A DNA stretch of 64,000 nucleotides from Pontiellaceae bacterium B1224 (lineage in GTDB: Bacteria; Verrucomicrobiota; Kiritimatiellia; Kiritimatiellales; Pontiellaceae), in NCBI GenBank assembly GCA_029432815.1, contig JAROBA010000008.1, forward strand, positions 1-64,000, written 5' to 3'. A model generated the notes under the pieces. That model worked only from the letters and a program-made list of their open reading frames with translations, was not told the DNA's origin and did no database searches. The first letter of the stretch is position 1. The number at the start of each line of letters is the position of its first letter. Positions 1 to 8,238 of this stretch are shown here, piece after piece. Made by a program: the position numbers and the translations under genes.

Positions 1-32
1 CAGATCGGCGCATTGGTGCGGCGCTGAATGAA

Positions 33-265
33 GTCGCCCCCCGCACGGGGGGCGTGGATTGAAACAACGGGTAAGGCTGCTGGCCCTTTGTGTTGTGACG
101 TCGCCCCCCGCACGGGGGGCGTGGATTGAAACGCTCCTCCGCTGTGCGCATCTGCGACGCCCTTAGTCGCCCCCCGCACGGGGGGCGTGGATTGAAACAT
201 CGACAAAAACAGGCACCTCTTCGAAAAGCCCCGTCGCCCCCCGCACGGGGGGCGTGGATTGAAAC
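33..265 (+). CRISPR. CRISPR array, distal end, type I-C-like repeat
   Basis: Four identical 33-bp repeats lie at 33-65, 100-132, 166-198 and 233-265. Each starts GTCGCCCC, has a GC-rich dyad around CGCACG and ends ATTGAAAC. The spacers are unique: 66-99 (34 bp), 133-165 (33 bp) and 199-232 (34 bp). Bases 1-32 are part of another spacer, so the array continues beyond the left edge. The repeat resembles the known type I-C (Cas5d) class, whose leader lies at the GTCGCC side. If so, this is the leader-distal end holding the oldest spacers. The terminal repeat is not degenerate. No cas gene is in the window. Confidence 0.96.
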
Positions 266-410
266 CTTAGCGGGTTCTGGAAAGTGAAGGCGATTGAATC
301 TGGAGTCCGGTCTGATGCTTTTTATACCTTCTTAAATTGGGAGCAACATTTTGACGGTTATCTGCATGATGTGTATCTTTCAGCCTTTAAATTATGACTA
401 GAGGATACGA
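266..410. other. Spacer between CRISPR array and ddl
   Basis: These 145 bases hold no repeat and no convincing gene. The last 15 bases carry the ddl ribosome binding site (GAGG about seven bases before the ATG). No murB or murC, which commonly precede ddl, is seen on this side, so the division cluster starts here, immediately after the array. Confidence 0.6.
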
Positions 411-1304
411 ATGGGCGAACGACGGTTTTCGAGGGTGGCAGTGCTGAAGGGCGGGGTTTCTTCTGAGCGGGAGGTTTCGCTGAAGTCGGGGGCTGCAATT
501 GCGCAGGGATTGCGTGAGGGCGGTTATGATGTGACTGAAATCGATATTGTGTTGGAGGATTTTCGGATTCCCGAAGGTGTCGAGGCGGTTTTTGTGGCGC
601 TGCACGGTCGGTTCGGCGAGGACGGCGAAATTCAGGGAAAGCTGGCGGAGCTCGGTATTCCTTTCACGGGATCGGGTGCGGAGTCGAGTCGCATTTCATT
701 TGATAAAGTGCTGACCCGTGAATGTTTGGCAAAACACGGGGTTCCGCTTCCGGCGGGCGAGGTGATTACTTTTTCCAAAGATCGGAACATTCCGGTTCCG
801 CTGGTGGTAAAACCGCCGCGTGAAGGGTCGAGTGTCGGGTGTCATCTGGTTTTTGAAGAGTCAGAATGGGAGACCGCCTTTGCGGATGCGGTTTCGTTTT
901 CGCCGGATGTGCTGGTGGAGGAATACATTCCCGGTCGCGAATTGACGGTTGGTGTGGTGGGCGGTCAGGTGCTGCCGGTGGTTGAGATTAAGCCGAATGG
1001 CGAGTGGTATGATTTTGAAGCAAAATATATTACGGGCGACACCTCGTATGTCTGCCCGGCGGAACTGGAGCCGGAGCTGGTGGCGGAGCTGCAGTCGATT
1101 GCGTTGAAAACGTTCCAATGTCTGGAAGCTTCAACCTTTGGCCGCGTGGATTTCCGCCTGTCGCCGGAAAATAAGCCCTATGTGCTGGAGCTGAATGCCA
1201 TTCCCGGCTTTACGGCGACGAGCCTGCTGCCGAAAGCGGCCCAGGCCGCCGGAATCGGTTTTTCCGAGCTTTGCTGTCGCATCATGGAGCAGGCTCATCT
1301 ATAG
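411..1304 (+). CDS. ddl: D-alanine--D-alanine ligase
   Basis: Cytoplasmic ATP-grasp enzyme that joins two D-alanines for the peptidoglycan precursor. At 297 residues it has the normal bacterial length. The N-terminus has the Ddl pattern VLKGGVSSEREVSLKSG, and LHGRFGEDGEIQG is the conserved HGxxGEDG segment. VVKPPREGSSVG is the ATP-grasp lysine/serine loop, and the C-terminal ELNAIPGFTATSLLP carries the Mg-binding Glu/Asn and the substrate loop. The ATG follows a GAGG ribosome site. It is followed closely by ftsQ, as in many dcw clusters. One copy of the 15-bp palindrome (1113-1127) encodes its FQCLE. Confidence 0.95.
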   Translation: MGERRFSRVAVLKGGVSSEREVSLKSGAAIAQGLREGGYDVTEIDIVLEDFRIPEGVEAVFVALHGRFGEDGEIQGKLAELGIPFTGSGAESSRISFDKVLTRECLAKHGVPLPAGEVITFSKDRNIPVPLVVKPPREGSSVGCHLVFEESEWETAFADAVSFSPDVLVEEYIPGRELTVGVVGGQVLPVVEIKPNGEWYDFEAKYITGDTSYVCPAELEPELVAELQSIALKTFQCLEASTFGRVDFRLSPENKPYVLELNAIPGFTATSLLPKAAQAAGIGFSELCCRIMEQAHL

Positions 1305-1331
1305 TGCGCAAATTCATTCAGGGACTAGCGA

Positions 1332-2183
1332 ATGGCCGCACGTAAGAAGACAACAACACGAAAAAAACCGCATTATGTCAGGGCGAAAAACCGCAAGGGG
1401 GCAGAGTCGACCACTGTGGCGCGGCGCTCGATTACTATTATCCTTTTTCTGCTGATCATTGTAGGCATGCTTTTCGGGATCAAAAAGGGATTCGACTGGA
1501 TTGAAGCCAAGTTGTTTGCCGAGAACCCGCGCTTTGAAATTCAGCATCTGGTAGTTTCGTGCGACGGCAGGCTGACCGAAGATAATATTCGGGAATACAG
1601 TGGTTTGGGTGAGGGGATGAACCTTTGGGAGTTCTCGTTCAAAGACATCGAGGAAAAGTTGCTGGACGTTTCCCGCATTGAATCGGTTCATCTGGAGCGG
1701 AAACTGCCGAATACATTAATTATCCAGGTGAAAGAGCGCGTGGCCGTTGCCCGGATTGAGGGTGTGAAGAAGCGTGCATTGCCTTTTCGTGTGGATCGCT
1801 ACGGTTATGTCATGGCACCTTCGAGTAAGTCTAATAATCTCCCTCTAATTAAGGGTTTGAATGTTAAATTACTGATCGGAGATCCGATAGAGCTTTCGGA
1901 TTTGGAAACGGCGCTCAAGATTATCGGCATGTGCGACAGTACCAGTTATCTGCGTGATTACATTCGGATCGAAAGTCTGGATTTCGTGTATTCCGATTTT
2001 ATTGATATGCGGCTGACCGGAGCGCCGGGAAAACCGATTCGAGTTCGCATGCCGCGTTTTTCGCTTAAACCTAAACTGCAGAATTTGGCCACGGTGATCA
2101 AGATTGCCAATGGACAGGGCCGGCAGGTGAAGGAAGTGGATCTGACGCTCGATTCGGCCAAAGTGCCTGTGACCTACTACTGA
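1332..2183 (+). CDS. ftsQ: Cell division protein FtsQ-like (POTRA domain)
   Basis: Bitopic divisome protein, 283 residues. It has a basic cytoplasmic tail (about residues 1-35), one membrane helix (about 36-55, SITIILFLLIIVGMLFG), then a periplasmic POTRA-like region with a first hydrophobic motif near residue 63 and the typical VERKLPNTLIIQVKER pattern (here HLERKLPNTLIIQVKER). FtsQ/DivIB links FtsA/FtsZ to FtsB-FtsL and wall synthesis. The identification rests on topology, POTRA pattern and position between ddl and ftsA, because FtsQ sequences diverge strongly. Confidence 0.87.
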   Translation: MAARKKTTTRKKPHYVRAKNRKGAESTTVARRSITIILFLLIIVGMLFGIKKGFDWIEAKLFAENPRFEIQHLVVSCDGRLTEDNIREYSGLGEGMNLWEFSFKDIEEKLLDVSRIESVHLERKLPNTLIIQVKERVAVARIEGVKKRALPFRVDRYGYVMAPSSKSNNLPLIKGLNVKLLIGDPIELSDLETALKIIGMCDSTSYLRDYIRIESLDFVYSDFIDMRLTGAPGKPIRVRMPRFSLKPKLQNLATVIKIANGQGRQVKEVDLTLDSAKVPVTYY

Positions 2184-2196
2184 TTCGGGGATTCTC

Positions 2197-3423
2197 ATGG
2201 CACTTGAAGCAACGGCAGTTTTGGAAATCGGCACAAGCACCGTCCGGGTGATGGTCGGCGAGGTTCGCGATGATAACGTAGTCTCGGTGATCGGGATCGG
2301 CGAAACGGAATCGCGCGGCATTCGTAAGGGTGAAATTATTAATCGCGACGATGCCATTAAGTGCGTGCGCGCGGCCATCAAAGCGGCCGAGGAAAACCGG
2401 CGTAAAAGTATTCATTCTGTTCTGTTGGTCACTTCCGGCGGACAGGCGCAGGCCAAGAAAAGCACGGGTATTCATAAACTCGTCGATCCGGCCGATAATC
2501 AGCTTTCCGAAGTGGATGAGCATGATGTGGCGGAGGTTGTTGAGGTGGCCCGCAAGGTGTCCTTGTCGGAAAACCGGATCAAACTGCACACGCTTCAGCA
2601 GTATTTTCAGGTGGATGATATGGTGAATGTCACCAATCCGATCGGCATGGCCGGCGAAGAGCTGCGGGTGGATATGATTACCATCCATGGCAAGCGCAGT
2701 GCCGTGGATAATTTCCGAAAGATTGTTGATGATGCGCCGATTGTGTGCAACGACGCGGTGTTCAGCGGTCTCTGCTCGGCAATGGCCGTGGTGAGCGACG
2801 AACAGAAAAAAGCGGGCGTGCTCGTGGTTGATATCGGCGGGGGGACCACTGATTTTACACTGTACCACGATGGATTTATTCAGGCGGCCGGTTCGTTTGC
2901 CGTTGGCGGAAACCATATCACGAACGATATTTCGGTCGGGCTGCAGATTCCGTTGGGACAGGCGGAACTGGTGAAGAAAAAGGATGGAAGCGCCCTGACC
3001 AATCTGATGGAACGCGATCATAATATTTCCATTCCGGCGGCATCGCAGGGCTTTAGCGGCAAGATGGTGCGCGCGGTGACCCTCAACACCATTATTAATT
3101 GCCGGATGGAGGAAATTTTCCAGCTGGTGAAGGATCAGATCGATTTGCAGTGTCCGAACGTTCCTCTGAGTGCCGGCGTTCTTTTGACGGGCGGCGGCTC
3201 GTTTCTGAACGGAGCCCGCGATCTGGGCCAGAAAGTATTCAACGTTCCGTGTACCCACGGGAAACCGTACGATGTGCATGGCTTGTCTTCCTCAAAAGAC
3301 GGGCCGCTGTATGCCTGCCATGTCGGGGCCATTCGCTATGCTGCATCGCTGAACAAGCCGGTTGAAAAACGGTCGTTCGGCAGAAAACTACTTACTATCT
3401 TCTGGGGCAGTTCACATGACTGA
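2197..3423 (+). CDS. ftsA: Cell division protein FtsA
   Basis: Actin-like ATPase that tethers FtsZ to the membrane; 408 residues. The N-terminal phosphate-1 motif is VLEIGTSTVRVMVGEV, the phosphate-2 motif is VVDIGGGTTDFTLYHDG, and the adenosine motif is GVLLTGGGSFLNGARDL near residue 325. The FtsA-specific 1C domain is the N-terminal insertion containing VTSGGQAQAKKS. The C-terminus ends in a basic segment (KRSFGRKLLTIFWG) that could form the amphipathic membrane helix. It overlaps the start of ftsZ by eight bases, which suggests translational coupling. Confidence 0.93.
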   Translation: MALEATAVLEIGTSTVRVMVGEVRDDNVVSVIGIGETESRGIRKGEIINRDDAIKCVRAAIKAAEENRRKSIHSVLLVTSGGQAQAKKSTGIHKLVDPADNQLSEVDEHDVAEVVEVARKVSLSENRIKLHTLQQYFQVDDMVNVTNPIGMAGEELRVDMITIHGKRSAVDNFRKIVDDAPIVCNDAVFSGLCSAMAVVSDEQKKAGVLVVDIGGGTTDFTLYHDGFIQAAGSFAVGGNHITNDISVGLQIPLGQAELVKKKDGSALTNLMERDHNISIPAASQGFSGKMVRAVTLNTIINCRMEEIFQLVKDQIDLQCPNVPLSAGVLLTGGGSFLNGARDLGQKVFNVPCTHGKPYDVHGLSSSKDGPLYACHVGAIRYAASLNKPVEKRSFGRKLLTIFWGSSHD

Positions 3424-4564
3424 TCAGGCAACTGCAGAAAAAGGCGTTCGCGCCCCCCGTATGCTCGTGATGGGGGTTGGCAGCAGCGGTTCACGGGCCG
3501 TCTCGGCCATGATTTCTCTGAATCCGGAACTCGATGCGGTGGCCATTGATACCGATACGAAAGTGCTGGAGGCGCTGGATCTGGACCGTACCATTCATGT
3601 GGGCGCCACCATTACGCGTGGACTGAGTTCGGGTGGAGATGTTGAGCTGGGCCGTCAATCGATTGAAAAGGATTCTTCCAGTATTCGGAAACAGCTGAGG
3701 GAGGTTGATCTGCTCGTGATTGTGGCGGGCCTTGGCGGCGGAACCGGTTCCGGGGCTGTGCCGGTTATTACCCGAATTGCACGCGAAGCCGGCGCGCTGG
3801 TACTGATTATGGTGGCGATGCCGTTTAAATTTGAGGGGCCGAAAATTACCCGTATTGCCGAGGAATCGCTTAAACGTATCCGCAGTCATGCTGATGCGAT
3901 TATTCGAATTCAGAATGAGCGTCTGGTCGACCGATCCGATAGCGACCTCCCGGCTGAAGAGGCTTTTGCCCGGAGCCATCAGGTGATGATGGATGCCGTT
4001 TTTTCGATTGGGCGGCTGCTCTCCCGTAATGGTATTTGCGGTCTTGATTTTGCGTCGATCCATACCATGTTGAGAAACTGCGATGGCTTCTGCCATTTTG
4101 CTTCGGCCGAAGGTGCCGGCAAGGATCGGGCGAAAGCGGTGGCCGATCATATTCTGACCCATCGGCTGCTGAACAAAGGTCGTATGCTGGAGAGTGCGGT
4201 TGGCCTTGTGGTCGGGCTGACGGGCGGTCGGGATCTGAAGCTCGATGAAATTGAATGTGTGATGAATCGCATCCATGAAAAGCTTCCGGCTGCTGTCTGG
4301 CTTAATTTCGGGGTGGCGGTTGATCCGGCTTTCGAAGGTCGTTTATCAGCTATCACGCTGGTGGCGGAGCAGTGGAAAGAGCCGTTGGTCGATGGCGGTA
4401 ACCGCCAGATGGGGTTGAGCTTTAACAAAAACTCCGGGCAGGGCGAACTTCCGCTCGAAACAACGGGCAAGGGCGAGTTCACCTACACCGACCCGACGGT
4501 GCACAATAATCAGGATCTCGATGTGCCGACCTATATCCGCAAGGATATTAAACTTCCGAGATAG
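3416..4564 (+). CDS. ftsZ: Divergent FtsZ, cell division GTPase
   Basis: Tubulin-like GTPase, 382 residues from the ATG at 3416 inside the end of ftsA; this start is chosen over an upstream in-frame TTG because FtsZ homology begins there. It keeps the nucleotide loop GLGGGTGSG (residues 105-113), the PFKFEG segment and a C-terminal peptide LDVPTYIRK like the FtsA-binding tail. It is unusual in the T7 synergy loop: the canonical NVDFADV appears as GLDFASI (209-215). The first catalytic-loop Asp is kept, but the Asn and the second Asp (E. coli D212) are Gly and Ser. Glycine-rich loop 1 is also altered (GVGSSGSRAV). Confidence 0.88.
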   Translation: MTDQATAEKGVRAPRMLVMGVGSSGSRAVSAMISLNPELDAVAIDTDTKVLEALDLDRTIHVGATITRGLSSGGDVELGRQSIEKDSSSIRKQLREVDLLVIVAGLGGGTGSGAVPVITRIAREAGALVLIMVAMPFKFEGPKITRIAEESLKRIRSHADAIIRIQNERLVDRSDSDLPAEEAFARSHQVMMDAVFSIGRLLSRNGICGLDFASIHTMLRNCDGFCHFASAEGAGKDRAKAVADHILTHRLLNKGRMLESAVGLVVGLTGGRDLKLDEIECVMNRIHEKLPAAVWLNFGVAVDPAFEGRLSAITLVAEQWKEPLVDGGNRQMGLSFNKNSGQGELPLETTGKGEFTYTDPTVHNNQDLDVPTYIRKDIKLPR

Positions 4565-4568
4565 AGCA

Positions 4569-4639
4569 GTCGAAAGTCGGAAGGTCAAATGTCCAACGTC
4601 TGTCGACTTTAGACTTTAGACAGAGAGAAGACCTTCGAC
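4569..4639. repeat. Imperfect inverted repeat after ftsZ
   Basis: The 84-base gap between the convergent ftsZ and the MBL-fold gene holds arms GTCGAAAGTC (4569-4578) and GACCTTCGAC (4630-4639), 9 of 10 pairable, and further GTC-rich words between them (GACTTTAGACTTTAGAC). It may act as a bidirectional terminator. The build-up from short near-repeated words matches other hairpins in this window. Confidence 0.5.
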
Positions 4640-4647
4640 CCCTTTTG

Positions 4648-5271
4648 TTACTGCATAAAAAAGTTCGTGGCGCGTTCGATGCCGATGGTGCTGTCTTCTC
4701 CATGCCCGGGAAATATCTGAATTTCATCGGGGAGCTGCTTTAGCTTATTCAGCGAATCTTTCATGATTCGGGGATTGCCGCCGGGGAGGTCGGTGCGACC
4801 GCACGAACCTTTGAACAGCGTGTCGCCGGTTATCATGACGTTGTCTTCCGGGAAGAGCAGGCAGCATCCACCGGGCGTGTGCCCCGGGGTTTCCAATACC
4901 TGGAAATGCAGGTCTGCAATGTTCCAGTCTTTGGAGGTTTCCAACCATTGGATGTCGTCCGTTTCCGGTTTGCGGGGCAGGGGATAGTAGGGCGCTCCCT
5001 GATTCCGCTCGGAGAAGGCCCACTCCCAGTCTTTGGAATGCACGAGGATCGGAGCGGGGGCTTTATCATATAGATCGGCCAGCGCATTGATGTGGTCGTA
5101 ATGCGTATGCGTCAAGACATAGGCGGCCACTTCGAGGCCCTGTTCTTCCAATGCCTGGAAAATGATTTCAGCATCGGAACCGGGATCAAAAATGAGGGCT
5201 TTTTTCTCGGAGCTCCAAACCAGGTAACACATTTCCTGGTAGGCACCGGTGGGGATTGGCAGGTTATTCAT
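4648..5271 (-). CDS. MBL-fold metallohydrolase (glyoxalase II-like)
   Basis: Cytoplasmic metallo-beta-lactamase-fold hydrolase, 207 residues. The metal motif THTHYDH is at residues 54-60. Further ligands are in ETPGHTPGG, ITGDTLF with GSCGRTDLPGG, and IFPGHGEDS. This pattern fits the YcbL/GloB-like group that splits thioesters such as hydroxyacylglutathione; the short form lacks the GloB C-terminal domain, so the substrate is open. Its ATG overlaps the stop of the preceding gspM-like gene (ATGA), which makes it the last gene of the secretion operon. Two exact copies and some variants of the 15-bp palindrome lie inside. Confidence 0.88.
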   Translation of the reverse strand: MNNLPIPTGAYQEMCYLVWSSEKKALIFDPGSDAEIIFQALEEQGLEVAAYVLTHTHYDHINALADLYDKAPAPILVHSKDWEWAFSERNQGAPYYPLPRKPETDDIQWLETSKDWNIADLHFQVLETPGHTPGGCCLLFPEDNVMITGDTLFKGSCGRTDLPGGNPRIMKDSLNKLKQLPDEIQIFPGHGEDSTIGIERATNFFMQ

Positions 5272-5831
5272 TCTTCTGTATCAGGTTCCTGTTTGGCGGC
5301 ATTGGGTTTCCGGGTGAAAGCGCAGTGGATCACCATGTTGCCTTTGAGACGTCCGGTATTTTTCCCGACGGGGGTCACATTCAGGGTTCGGACATCATAG
5401 CGCGTTCCCTGTTGCTGGAGTTCGGTAAGAAATCCGACGAGGGCATCCAGTTTTCCTTCCCAGGTGCAGTTGATACCCAGTTCAAAAAGGTCGTCCGTCG
5501 GTTTTTCGCCACGCGGCTGGTTGCGCGTGATATCAAGTTCGTGTTTGCGTGCAATGGTGTTGACCGTTTTCATCAACTCGGGCGAGACGGATTTCTGTGT
5601 CGTGTCAAATACACGCAGGTCTTTTTGCAGCTCGTTAAGTTCGGCGATCCACTCGTCCTGCATTTTAATCCGGCGTTCGTTGAGGCGGATTTCCTGTTTC
5701 AGCTGCTGAATTTCAGTTTTTTTCGCCTTATGTGCATCAATCCTTTTATTAACGATGCCGTAGGTCAGTCCTGCCAGCAGAGCTGTCATGGTAATGACGC
5801 CGAGAACCATTTCGCGTTGTGAAATTTTCAT
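5268..5831 (-). CDS. PilO/GspM-like inner-membrane assembly protein
   Basis: 187 residues: a short cytoplasmic start, one membrane helix (about 9-26, MVLGVITMTALLAGLTYG), a coiled coil (about 30-75, rich in K, E and Q) and a small periplasmic alpha/beta domain. This is the PilO or GspM plan, the partner of PilN/GspL in the inner-membrane platform. Sequence similarity is too low to choose between the two, so the call leans on topology and on its place directly after the PilM/GspL-like gene, with ATGA overlaps at both ends. Confidence 0.75.
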   Translation of the reverse strand: MKISQREMVLGVITMTALLAGLTYGIVNKRIDAHKAKKTEIQQLKQEIRLNERRIKMQDEWIAELNELQKDLRVFDTTQKSVSPELMKTVNTIARKHELDITRNQPRGEKPTDDLFELGINCTWEGKLDALVGFLTELQQQGTRYDVRTLNVTPVGKNTGRLKGNMVIHCAFTRKPNAAKQEPDTEE

Positions 5832-7240
5832 TCGTCATCCTCCTTCGGAACCAGAGGAAGGGTGACAGAAAATTCCGTTCGGCGGACCCCTTTGATCGTT
5901 TTGTCTCTGGATGACTCGTTTGCGATGCCATTAAACAGAGGCGATTTATTGAGCGATGCGAAGAAGTCGGTCACGAGCGATTTATCCCGGCCACTGCCGC
6001 GCAGGGAAATTCCTTTGTCTTTGGTATAGTTATACGAAACAAATTCAATGTCTCCAACCGGGAGGGTTCGAGTGATTTCGCGCAGGCATTCCAGCGAGGA
6101 GTCGGTGCGGTCGGTATAGACCTTCAAAGCCTTCAGTTTTCTCTGGTTGGCCTGGGCTTGTTGTGCCAGCGGAGCAATGGCCTCCGCATCGGCTTTAACG
6201 GCAGCGAGCTTCATATCGCGTACTTTGAATACGCTCAGGAAAATGAGCAGCACAAAGATCCAGACGGCGGCAATGCTTCCGGCAATGGTCGTGAACTGTT
6301 TTCGCAGTTTCAGGTGTTGCTGGTGTTCCACCCATTCGCGGGGGATCAGTTCAATGCGGTTGCCGTCGCGGAGTGTACGGCGCAGAATGCCCTCCGACAG
6401 CGGCGGAATTTCTGCGAGATCGTGCGTTTTAACCTTCAGTCCGGATGTTGATTCCAGCTTCACTTTTAGTACTGCGGGCAGATTTTCGAGCGTCCAGCAA
6501 TGGAGGGTATCGGGTTCGGGCAGACTGTATTCCGCTGCCAGTGTGGTAAGGGTGTATTGTATTTCGTAGGTCAGCTCATCTACAATCGTCATGTCGTCGA
6601 GCTGCATATCCAGCGGTCGGAAGCAGATCGGAAGGCCTTCGCTGAGGACCACGAGCACAAAGTCGATGCCGTCGATAATCAGCAGAACCTCGCAGCCATC
6701 GCCGGTCAGTCGACCTTCATCCGAGAAAAGCTGAAGCCAGCCAAGTACGCGGGCATCGATGCTCTGGATGCGCGTGCCTTTTGCCTCGAAGGTATCGCCA
6801 ATGGCATCGATCTGTTTCCGCTTGGCGGCGGCCATCAGGACGCGCGCTGAATCATCCGAAGTCTGGAGTGTTTCATGCGACATCGCCAGTTGATCAATCG
6901 GGAACGGTGAAATCTTATCGACCTGAAAGCTGATCATGTCCGCTATTTCTACGGGGTTGACTGTCGGAAGCTGAATGGTACGCATCAGCAATTCAGAAGA
7001 ACGCAGGGCTACAGTAACCTGACCCTTAATCACCTCGGAGAGGTCGGGCAGATCCAGTTTCGCCAGATCATCGGGAGAAGCATCGTCCGGAATTACCAAT
7101 GGAAGTTGCTCATGACGAACCGGTTCGGCTCCATCCTGAGAAATTTTCACAGTGGTCCATTCAATGCCGTCCGGCGTACGGCATGCCGCCGTAACCGTTC
7201 GTTCCCTCATTCTTTTAATTTTCCTTAACAGGTCCTTCAT
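5828..7240 (-). CDS. GspL-like (PilM-PilN fused) platform protein
   Basis: 470 residues. About 1-290 is an actin-like cytoplasmic domain of the PilM/GspL type (VTAACRTPDGIEWTTVKI, SFQVDKISPFPIDQLAMSH). A membrane helix follows at about 318-337 (IAAVWIFVLLIFLSVF), then a coiled coil and a PilN-like periplasmic domain. GspL of type II secretion systems has exactly this architecture. It connects the secretion ATPase to the inner-membrane platform. The start overlaps gspK by 26 bases; an alternative ATG is ten codons downstream (7210), with AAGGA ahead of it. Confidence 0.8.
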   Translation of the reverse strand: MKDLLRKIKRMRERTVTAACRTPDGIEWTTVKISQDGAEPVRHEQLPLVIPDDASPDDLAKLDLPDLSEVIKGQVTVALRSSELLMRTIQLPTVNPVEIADMISFQVDKISPFPIDQLAMSHETLQTSDDSARVLMAAAKRKQIDAIGDTFEAKGTRIQSIDARVLGWLQLFSDEGRLTGDGCEVLLIIDGIDFVLVVLSEGLPICFRPLDMQLDDMTIVDELTYEIQYTLTTLAAEYSLPEPDTLHCWTLENLPAVLKVKLESTSGLKVKTHDLAEIPPLSEGILRRTLRDGNRIELIPREWVEHQQHLKLRKQFTTIAGSIAAVWIFVLLIFLSVFKVRDMKLAAVKADAEAIAPLAQQAQANQRKLKALKVYTDRTDSSLECLREITRTLPVGDIEFVSYNYTKDKGISLRGSGRDKSLVTDFFASLNKSPLFNGIANESSRDKTIKGVRRTEFSVTLPLVPKEDDE

Positions 7241-8225
7241 TCCAGTACACTACCACCGAGTCTTTATTTTTCTGCAGGAAGATCGCCTCAATCTGATACG
7301 TATTGCCATATATATCGCCTACAGACGTTACCTTCACAAAACTACTTTGCAATTTAAATTTGTTAGCATCCGCACCGACATCTTCCAGGCGTTGGATGCC
7401 ATCGTCGAGCGTTCCCTCTTCCATGTCCTCACCCATCCTCCGTTCAAAGACACTCTCAAGCTCCCAGTCTTCGTATTCCGAGTAACTCAGAAGCAGGTCT
7501 TCCGAGGCCGTGTTGAGGTTCACTTTGCCATCGCCCCAAACGGTCAGGATGTCGTAAATTCCGAAAATTTCATCCGTATCTTCATCGGCCGGTTTGCCGT
7601 ATAGAATATCCGGTCCCCAGCCCTTCACCAGCAGCAGCTCTTCAACGCTGTCGAGCGGCCCGTTTTTTACGGGATATCCGGCTTCTTCATAGAACGGGTC
7701 GTCGGATTCTGCGCCATCCAGCTGATGCAGGTCATTTTCATCAATCCAGTCCATCAGGCAATCGATCATGGATTCCCAGTCCGTAGAGGGCACATTGGCC
7801 ATTTCAAAAATATCCAGCCATTGTTCGCGGGTCAGCAGGTTGACATTACGCCCGGCTTCGGCCGACTCGAGTGTGACAGTAAAAGATCCGCCGTCTTCAA
7901 ATTCAATGGTCGATGAGGTGGAAAGCCCGCGTTGAATGAATAGGGCCGACTGCATAAAGCCGTCTTTATCCTCATCCATATCCTCTATTTCGAGCTGTTT
8001 GGCTGTGGCTCGTTCATCCAGAATGGCCTTGGCATATTCCATTCCCGAGAGGGCCATCATTTCCGCCCGGAATTTTTTCCGCTTATGGGAAACGAGCATA
8101 CCTTCCAGATTTACCTCAAAGGCAAACGAGCCGACGATTAAAGAAAGAATAACGAGCACCCACAGCGAAACCATCAGGGCCGCGCCTTCTTTTTTCATTT
8201 TCGGATTATTGGGTAACCTGTTCAT
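7215..8225 (-). CDS. gspK: General secretion pathway protein K (minor pseudopilin)
   Basis: 336 residues. The N-terminus EGAALMVSLWVLVILSLIVG is a GspK-type prepilin signal: cleavage after Gly, a long hydrophobic helix, and no Glu at position 5, as is known for GspK. The large globular part has two helix-hairpin-helix-like stretches (NVNLLTREQWLDIF and VNLNTASEDLLLSY), characteristic of GspK alpha domains. GspK caps the pseudopilus with GspI and GspJ. It sits between gspJ and gspL in the minus-strand operon. Confidence 0.88.
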   Translation of the reverse strand: MNRLPNNPKMKKEGAALMVSLWVLVILSLIVGSFAFEVNLEGMLVSHKRKKFRAEMMALSGMEYAKAILDERATAKQLEIEDMDEDKDGFMQSALFIQRGLSTSSTIEFEDGGSFTVTLESAEAGRNVNLLTREQWLDIFEMANVPSTDWESMIDCLMDWIDENDLHQLDGAESDDPFYEEAGYPVKNGPLDSVEELLLVKGWGPDILYGKPADEDTDEIFGIYDILTVWGDGKVNLNTASEDLLLSYSEYEDWELESVFERRMGEDMEEGTLDDGIQRLEDVGADANKFKLQSSFVKVTSVGDIYGNTYQIEAIFLQKNKDSVVVYWNEGPVKEN

Positions 8226-8238
8226 CAGTACATTTTTA

